A DNA stretch of 64,000 nt, taken from assembly GCF_040250305.1 (NCBI RefSeq), contig NZ_CP158190.1, forward strand, positions 1,706,001 to 1,770,000, written 5' to 3'. The notes under the pieces were generated by a model. The model was given only the letters and a program-made list of their open reading frames with translations. It ran no database searches and was not told the DNA's origin. A program made the translations under genes and the position numbers. Source of the stretch: Peribacillus frigoritolerans. GTDB taxonomy: Bacteria > Bacillota > Bacilli > Bacillales > DSM-1321. Below are positions 59,380-64,000 of this stretch, in pieces. Position 1 is the stretch's first letter. The number at the start of each line of letters is the position of its first letter.

Positions 59380-60720
59380 ATGGCATTTGAAGGATTGGCC
59401 GACCGACTGCAGAGCACGATGCAAAAGATCCGTGGAAAAGGGAAAGTCAACGAAGCGGACGTTAAAGAAATGATGCGTGAAGTTCGATTGGCCCTGCTTG
59501 AAGCGGATGTTAACTTTAAAGTCGTGAAGGATTTTGTAAAACGTGTCAGTGAACGTTCGGTAGGTCAGGAAGTGCTGAAAAGCTTAACCCCCGGTCAACA
59601 GGTAATAAAGGTAGTCAAGGAAGAATTGACGGAGCTGATGGGCGGCGAACAAAGCAAGATCGCCGTTGCCTCGAAACCACCGACTGTCATCATGATGGTA
59701 GGTCTTCAAGGTGCAGGTAAAACGACGACCACCGGAAAGCTTGCCAATCTTCTAAGGAAAAAATACAACCGCAAGCCATTGCTCGTTGCGGCTGATATTT
59801 ACCGTCCGGCGGCGATTAAGCAGCTTGAAACACTTGGCAAACAATTAAGCATGCCTGTTTTCTCCCTTGGGGACCAGGTCAGTCCTGTTGAAATTGCCAA
59901 ACAGGCAATTGAAAAAGCTAAGGAAGAACATCATGATTATGTGTTGATTGATACCGCAGGCCGCCTTCATGTTGATGAAAACTTGATGGGCGAACTGAAG
60001 GATATCAAAGAGTTGACAAAACCAGATGAAATCTTCCTGGTTGTCGATGCGATGACCGGTCAGGATGCGGTCAATGTAGCCCAAAGCTTCAATGAACAGC
60101 TGGGCCTGACAGGAGCCGTATTAACGAAACTTGATGGGGATACACGTGGTGGTGCGGCACTTTCAATTCGTTCAGTCACCAACACGCCGATTAAATTCGT
60201 CGGTATGGGTGAAAAATTGGATGCACTTGAAGCGTTCCATCCAGAACGGATGGCGTCAAGGATCCTCGGCATGGGTGATGTATTGACCCTTATCGAAAAA
60301 GCACAGGCCAATGTAGATGAAGAAAAAGCGAAAGAATTAGAGAAAAAGATGCGTACAGCCACTTTTACCTTTGATGATTTCCTTGATCAGCTCGGTCAGG
60401 TGCGGAATATGGGACCGCTTGATGATATTCTGAAAATGATTCCCGGTGCGAATAAAATGAAAGGGATGGACAACCTTCAAATCGATGAAAAACAAATCGG
60501 TCATGTTGAAGCTATCATCCGATCAATGACAACGCATGAAAAGGAACATCCGGAAACCATGAATGCATCCCGCAAGAAACGGATTGCCAAAGGAAGCGGC
60601 AGATCGATTCAAGAAGTGAACCGTCTACTGAAGCAATTCGAAGAAATGAAAAAGATGATGAAACAGGTTACGAACATGCAAAAAGGAAAGAAAAAGGGAT
60701 TCAAATTCCCGTTCATGTAA
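59380..60720 (+). CDS. ffh: Signal recognition particle protein Ffh
   Basis: Ffh binds signal sequences and scRNA and targets ribosomes to FtsY. The 446-residue protein has the N domain, the G domain with P-loop GLQGAGKTTTTGKLA near residue 108, DTAGRLHVDE, TKLDGDTRGGAA and GMGEKLDALE. The methionine-rich M domain (about residues 325-446) has RIAKGSGRSIQEVNRLLKQFEEMKKMMKQ. Length equals the B. subtilis protein. Confidence 0.98.
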   Translation: MAFEGLADRLQSTMQKIRGKGKVNEADVKEMMREVRLALLEADVNFKVVKDFVKRVSERSVGQEVLKSLTPGQQVIKVVKEELTELMGGEQSKIAVASKPPTVIMMVGLQGAGKTTTTGKLANLLRKKYNRKPLLVAADIYRPAAIKQLETLGKQLSMPVFSLGDQVSPVEIAKQAIEKAKEEHHDYVLIDTAGRLHVDENLMGELKDIKELTKPDEIFLVVDAMTGQDAVNVAQSFNEQLGLTGAVLTKLDGDTRGGAALSIRSVTNTPIKFVGMGEKLDALEAFHPERMASRILGMGDVLTLIEKAQANVDEEKAKELEKKMRTATFTFDDFLDQLGQVRNMGPLDDILKMIPGANKMKGMDNLQIDEKQIGHVEAIIRSMTTHEKEHPETMNASRKKRIAKGSGRSIQEVNRLLKQFEEMKKMMKQVTNMQKGKKKGFKFPFM

Positions 60721-60745
60721 GGTTTATTTCAGCTCGGAACTAAGG

Positions 60746-60785
60746 TGAAATACGGGTCGAAGCCATGTATTTCAACACTTTTTTT
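60746..60785 (+). terminator. Terminator-like hairpin after ffh
   Basis: TGAAATAC (60746-60753) pairs perfectly with GTATTTCA (60767-60774), a few more bases can extend the stem, and TTTTTTT follows at 60779-60785. Confidence 0.7.
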
Positions 60786-60804
60786 ACCTGTTAAGAAAAA
60801 AACC

Positions 60805-60834
60805 TTTACAAACATACAAGACATTTGATATTAT
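60805..60834 (+). promoter_or_regulatory. Promoter candidate for rpsP
   Basis: TTTACA (60805-60810) and TATTAT (60829-60834) are 18 bases apart, just after the hairpin that follows ffh. Confidence 0.65.
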
Positions 60835-60873
60835 ACTATCTTGTGTGAAACTATTCGGAGGTGCTTATTTAAA

Positions 60874-61146
60874 ATGGCAGTAAAAATTCGCTTAAAACGT
60901 ATGGGAGCTAAAAAATCTCCTTTCTATCGTATTGTAGTTGCAGATTCTCGTTCACCACGTGACGGACGTTACATTGAAGTGGTAGGAACATATAACCCGG
61001 TGGCTCAACCAGCAAAAGTTGATATCAACGAAGAGCTTGCTCTTAAATGGTTACAAGATGGAGCTAAACCATCTGATACAGTTCGTAACTTATTCTCAAC
61101 ACAAGGCATCATGGAAAAATTCCATGTTGCAAAAAACAGCAAGTAA
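60874..61146 (+). CDS. rpsP: 30S ribosomal protein S16
   Basis: The 90-residue basic protein begins [25 protein letters not shown] and has [14 protein letters not shown] and [19 protein letters not shown], the S16 pattern. ATG 60874 gives the family start and follows CGGAGGTG; an upstream TTG in frame (60841) lies before the ribosome binding site. It is followed 13 bases later by khpA. Confidence 0.98.
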   Translation: MAVKIRLKRMGAKKSPFYRIVVADSRSPRDGRYIEVVGTYNPVAQPAKVDINEELALKWLQDGAKPSDTVRNLFSTQGIMEKFHVAKNSK

Positions 61147-61159
61147 TCGACGGTAGTTG

Positions 61160-61390
61160 ATGAAAGCACTGATTGAAACGATTGTTTCAGCACTTGTGGA
61201 TTATCCGGAAGAGGTCATCGTGACCTCCAAGGAAGAATCCGACCGGATTGTTTATATCCTCTCCGTTCATAAAGAGGATATGGGCAAGGTGATCGGTAAA
61301 CAAGGGCGTGTTGCTAAGGCGATTCGGACTGTGGTATATGCAGCAGGATCTTCACAGCAGAAGAAAATCTATTTGGAGATTTCCGAATAA
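61160..61390 (+). CDS. khpA: KH-domain RNA-binding protein KhpA (YlqC)
   Basis: The 76-residue protein is a single KH domain with the GKVIGKQGRVAKAIRTV nucleic-acid-binding loop (GKQG). KhpA pairs with KhpB/Jag in Gram-positive bacteria and affects RNA levels and cell elongation. TTG 61157 directly before the chosen ATG would add one residue. The gene lies between rpsP and a terminator whose stem overlaps its stop codon. Confidence 0.93.
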   Translation: MKALIETIVSALVDYPEEVIVTSKEESDRIVYILSVHKEDMGKVIGKQGRVAKAIRTVVYAAGSSQQKKIYLEISE

Positions 61391-61417
61391 GGAGGGTTAA
61401 TACCCCTCCTTTTTTTG
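61389..61417 (+). terminator. Intrinsic terminator after khpA, overlapping its stop codon
   Basis: AAGGAGGG (61389-61396) pairs with CCCTCCTT (61404-61411), and the T-run reaches 61417. The first two bases of the stem belong to the khpA TAA codon. Confidence 0.9.
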
Positions 61418-61599
61418 TACTTCAAGAAAGCTTAGATCCCAATTGATCAAATTCGGGCTTTAAACTTTACGCCTTTTAAGACGCATCTTTTACCGATTTA
61501 CGTTATACTTAAGAGAATGACCCCCATTTCAAAAAGATTACCCCATCATACATATTTTTAGAAGGAAATACGAAATCATAGATAATAGGAGGTGCTGGA

Positions 61600-61986
61600 A
61601 TGAAAATTCTCCAAAATGTAATCGTTAACCAAGTATTAACGGAATCCAGCAAGAATCAGCTCCTCGAGAAATACAAGTCAAAACGCCTTCAGCTTCAAAA
61701 AGAGAGTGAACAGCTTCGCTTTGAACTGAAAAAACTTGAAAAAACAAGAACTCTCCAACCTGCTAGTCTCCGTGCTCATTTCGAAAAAGAAATTAACCAG
61801 AGGCAAGAAAAAATTAAACTGCTTGAATTTCAAATGGAGCAGCTGGAGATCCTTCCCGCCGGAAGTGAATTGAAGGAACGGGAAGTTCAAAGTATCATTG
61901 ATGTGGAAATTGGGGCAGATTGGGACGAAATCATGGCAACGAAGACCATTGTCATTAAAGATGGAATCGTCTCGGAAATTCGTTAG
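61600..61986 (+). CDS. ylqD: YlqD family protein of unknown function
   Basis: The 128-residue product matches the Bacillus YlqD family in length and position. It begins [18 protein letters not shown]. It contains a coiled-coil stretch (about residues 25-85, rich in K, E, L and Q) and ends in a small beta-rich segment ([23 protein letters not shown]). No function is established. AGGAGGTG lies before ATG 61600. It starts the ylqD-rimM-trmD group, with rimM 10 bases downstream. Confidence 0.9.
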   Translation: MKILQNVIVNQVLTESSKNQLLEKYKSKRLQLQKESEQLRFELKKLEKTRTLQPASLRAHFEKEINQRQEKIKLLEFQMEQLEILPAGSELKEREVQSIIDVEIGADWDEIMATKTIVIKDGIVSEIR

Positions 61987-61996
61987 AGGTGAAAGA

Positions 61997-62515
61997 ATGG
62001 AAAAATGGTTTAATGTAGGTAAAATTGTCAACACACATGGTCTTTTAGGAGAAGTCCGTGTTATTTCTTCAACAGACTTTCCGGAAAAACGATACAAAGT
62101 GGGAAATACTCTGTATTTGTTTAGGGACACTGAGAAAAAACCTTTGCCGCTTGTCATCAGGTCGCATCGCACCCATAAAAACTTTAACCTATTGACGTTC
62201 GAGAACTATTATAACGTCGGACAGGTCGAGGCTTTTAAAAACGGGGTCCTTAAAGTCAAGGAAGCACAGCTTGGTAAATTGGACGAAGGTGAGTTCTACT
62301 TCCATGAAATCATCGGCTGTTCGGTATTTACGGATGAAGGCATGGAAGTTGGGGAGATCATTGAGGTTCTTACGCCTGGTGCAAATGATGTTTGGGTCAT
62401 TAAGAAAGCTGGCAGTAAGGACATTCTGATTCCGTATATTGAACAAATTGTAAAAGAAGTGGATATATCCGCTAAAAAGGTCATCATTACACCGATGGAA
62501 GGACTTTTAGACTGA
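61997..62515 (+). CDS. rimM: Ribosome maturation factor RimM
   Basis: RimM helps assembly of the 30S head with S19. The 172-residue protein has [34 protein letters not shown] in the N domain and, in the C-terminal PRC-barrel, [28 protein letters not shown] and [18 protein letters not shown] 61997 matches the family start. The stop codon shares one base with the trmD ATG. Confidence 0.97.
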   Translation: MEKWFNVGKIVNTHGLLGEVRVISSTDFPEKRYKVGNTLYLFRDTEKKPLPLVIRSHRTHKNFNLLTFENYYNVGQVEAFKNGVLKVKEAQLGKLDEGEFYFHEIIGCSVFTDEGMEVGEIIEVLTPGANDVWVIKKAGSKDILIPYIEQIVKEVDISAKKVIITPMEGLLD

Positions 62516-63249
62516 TGAAAATCGATGTGCTTTCGCTTTTTCCAGAAATGTTCGAAGGGGTACTTGGCTCGTCAATCTTAAAAAAGGCAGCGGAAAAGCA
62601 GGCTGTCAGCTATAAGGTGACCAATTTCCGAGATTATGCAGATAATAAGCATTCGACGGTAGACGATTATCCGTATGGCGGCGGTGCCGGAATGGTATTG
62701 AAGGCACAGCCGATCTTTGATGCCGTGGAAGCTCTTAAAGGGCAAGCTGAGCTAACCCCAAGGGTAGTCCTGCTTTGTCCCCAGGGAGAGCGTTACACGC
62801 AGAAAAAAGCCGAAGAGTTAGCTGGAGAGGAACATCTCATTTTCATTTGCGGGCATTATGAAGGGTATGATGAGCGGATCCGGGAGCATGTCGTCACTGA
62901 TGAAATATCGATAGGTGACTTTGTGCTTACAGGCGGGGAATTGGGAGCAATGGTCATTATTGACAGCGTTGTGCGCTTGCTGCCTGGCGTTCTTGGAAAT
63001 GTTGACTCCCCGATTCTTGATTCCTATTCTTCTGGTTTGTTAGAGCATCCACATTATACTAGACCTGCAGATTTCCGGGGGATGAAAGTTCCCGATCCGC
63101 TAATATCCGGGAATCATAAAAAAATCGATGAATGGCGGATGAAGGAATCCCTGCGCAGAACTTGGATTCGACGTCCGGACTTGCTCGATAGTTATGAACT
63201 ATCGGAAGTTGAAGAAAAATTATTGTCCGAGATTAAAAAAGAAGACTGA
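62515..63249 (+). CDS. trmD: tRNA (guanine-N1)-methyltransferase TrmD
   Basis: TrmD methylates G37 next to the anticodon and prevents +1 frameshifting. The 244-residue SPOUT enzyme begins [14 protein letters not shown]. It has the [18 protein letters not shown] loop, the SAM-binding knot with [10 protein letters not shown], and [27 protein letters not shown], and ends in a helical C-terminal domain. It overlaps rimM by one base. Confidence 0.98.
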   Translation: MKIDVLSLFPEMFEGVLGSSILKKAAEKQAVSYKVTNFRDYADNKHSTVDDYPYGGGAGMVLKAQPIFDAVEALKGQAELTPRVVLLCPQGERYTQKKAEELAGEEHLIFICGHYEGYDERIREHVVTDEISIGDFVLTGGELGAMVIIDSVVRLLPGVLGNVDSPILDSYSSGLLEHPHYTRPADFRGMKVPDPLISGNHKKIDEWRMKESLRRTWIRRPDLLDSYELSEVEEKLLSEIKKED

Positions 63250-63255
63250 TCTCTA

Positions 63256-63379
63256 TTGCATCGACGTTTATAGTATGATAGGATATACCTTGTGACTTGG
63301 GCAAAATGCTCAGTCTTATAACGATGTTCCGCTGCAAACAATAAGTATTTGCAAGAGCGTCCAGGAGGAGTTGAAATCG
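63256..63379 (+). promoter_or_regulatory. rplS promoter and candidate L19 leader
   Basis: TTGCAT (63256-63261) and TAGGAT (63279-63284), 17 bases apart, form a fair promoter. The leader then holds an extended hairpin in which CGCT (63330-63333) pairs with AGCG (63356-63359) and GCAAA (63334-63338) with TTTGC (63348-63352). The rplS AGGAGG lies 4 bases after the hairpin. B. subtilis rplS has a described L19 autoregulatory leader; whether this structure is homologous was not tested. Confidence 0.45.
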
Positions 63380-63727
63380 ATGCAAAATCTTATTAACGAA
63401 ATCACAAAAGAACAACTTCGCTCAGATCTTCCATCATTCAGACCTGGTGACACAGTACGTGTACACGTAAAGGTTATTGAAGGAACTCGCGAACGTATCC
63501 AGTTGTTTGAAGGCGTTGTAATCAAACGTCGTGGCGGCGGAGTTAGTGAAACTTTCACAGTACGTAAGATTTCTTACGGCGTTGGAGTAGAACGTGCTTT
63601 CCCTGTTCACACACCAAAAATTGCGAAATTAGAAGTTATCCGTCACGGTAAAGTACGTCGTGCGAAACTTTATTACCTACGCGAACTTCGTGGTAAAAAA
63701 GCACGTATTAAAGAAATTCGTCGTTAA
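63380..63727 (+). CDS. rplS: 50S ribosomal protein L19
   Basis: The 115-residue protein has [57 protein letters not shown] and [20 protein letters not shown], the L19 pattern, at full length. ATG 63380 is 11 bases after AGGAGG. A TTG at 63371 is only 2 bases after it and is rejected. A terminator hairpin follows. Confidence 0.98.
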   Translation: MQNLINEITKEQLRSDLPSFRPGDTVRVHVKVIEGTRERIQLFEGVVIKRRGGGVSETFTVRKISYGVGVERAFPVHTPKIAKLEVIRHGKVRRAKLYYLRELRGKKARIKEIRR

Positions 63728-63791
63728 TTCTTCGAATATCTTCATGCGGGTTTACCATGATCCACATAAGGTGAATAACCAAAGAGTATCA

Positions 63792-63830
63792 TGCAAAAAG
63801 GGAGCTTGTTTATCAGGCTCCCTTTTTGCA
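63792..63830. terminator. Symmetrical hairpin after rplS, probable terminator
   Basis: TGCAAAAAGGGAGC (63792-63805) pairs perfectly with GCTCCCTTTTTGCA (63817-63830), 14 pairs with an 11-base loop. The T-run lies within the stem, so it could work in both directions. The remaining gap (63831-63943) holds only a candidate extended -10 (TGT-TAAAAT, 63901-63909). Confidence 0.85.
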
Positions 63831-63943
63831 CTTTAAGAAACGATGAATACACTTACGGTGAAAACTATATAGAATCCTGCTCGCTATAGCGTCCGCAACA
63901 TGTTAAAATAATTGTTGATATGCTTCAAAAAGGGTGGGTAAGG

Positions 63944-64000
63944 ATGGCGAAAAAGAAAAATGAATTGTGGGAATGGACAAAGGCGGTCATAATCGCAGTT
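63944..64000 (+). CDS. Signal peptidase I, N-terminal part (truncated by window end)
   Basis: The frame opens at ATG 63944 after AAGG and stays open to the window edge, encoding 19 residues: a lysine-rich start, then ELWEWTKAVIIAV. A basic N-terminus followed by LWEW and a hydrophobic helix is the usual beginning of Bacillus type I signal peptidases (lepB/sip). Such a gene is found between rplS and rbgA in several Bacillaceae, though not in B. subtilis. The catalytic serine and lysine lie beyond the window, so this remains a position- and N-terminus-based call. Confidence 0.7.
   Translation, partial: MAKKKNELWEWTKAVIIAV

Overview
The window is a stretch of chromosomal backbone from a spore-forming Firmicute of the family Bacillaceae. 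The evidence is the presence of spoIIGA (3' end), sigE, sigG, spoVM, remA, divIVA, sepF, PyrR-type attenuators, a T-box leader, a FapR box and AGGAGG-type ribosome binding sites. Gene order follows the Bacillus subtilis spoIIGA-to-rplS region almost gene for gene, and nearly all genes are on the + strand. Several genes known from that region of B. subtilis are missing (ylmA, ylyA, the cysH-ylnF sulfate operon, ylqB), and a signal peptidase gene follows rplS. The organism is therefore a relative of B. subtilis, not that species. A Peribacillus-like Bacillaceae would fit, but I cannot prove it from the sequence.

Layout. 1-1784: sporulation sigma factors (spoIIGA end, sigE, sigG). 2005-6097: the ylmC-pgeF-ylmE-sepF-ylmG-ylmH-divIVA division cluster. 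6106-10836: T-box-controlled ileS, then lspA and an RluD-type pseudouridine synthase. 10833-22791: the complete pyrimidine operon pyrR-P-B-C-AA-AB-K-D-F-E, with three PyrR attenuators. 22790-24511 (minus strand): rqcH. 24934-29795: calcium ATPase, yloC, remA, gmk, rpoZ. 30056-42764: coaBC, priA, def, fmt, rsmB, rlmN, prpC, prkC, rsgA, rpe, thiN. 42887-43343: spoVM and, on the minus strand, rpmB. 43596-49487: yloU-fakA, the serine dehydratase pair sdaAB-sdaAA, recG. 49607-53181: FapR-controlled fatty acid and phospholipid genes fapR-plsX-fabD-fabG and acpP. 53446-63727: rnc-smc-ftsY, ylxM-ffh, rpsP-khpA, ylqD-rimM-trmD and rplS. 63944-64000: the start of a type I signal peptidase gene.

The genes form known functional modules. 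These are the pro-sigma-E processing module; de novo UMP synthesis regulated by PyrR; translation initiation and termination quality (def, fmt, rqcH, ylmH); a Ser/Thr kinase-phosphatase pair; membrane lipid synthesis under malonyl-CoA-sensing FapR; and the SRP pathway (ftsY, ylxM, ffh). Many neighbouring genes overlap by 1-38 bases, and every junction from pyrB to pyrE is an overlap. Non-AUG starts are frequent, including sigE, sigG, lspA, pyrR, def, fakA, recG and acpP.

I see no rRNA or tRNA genes, insertion sequence, prophage, CRISPR array or defence system, and no convincing new multi-gene system. The points most worth a second look are in regulatory and intergenic DNA: an RBS-masking hairpin before sigG, a pair of overlapping inverted repeats after rpoZ, a perfect palindrome at the sdaAB promoter, an inverted repeat across the ylxM-ffh -10 box, a long rqcH leader with an imperfect direct repeat, and the lysine-rich tandem repeat inside prkC. 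Start codons and promoters are called by eye. Gene names rest on remembered family sequences and synteny, not on a search.
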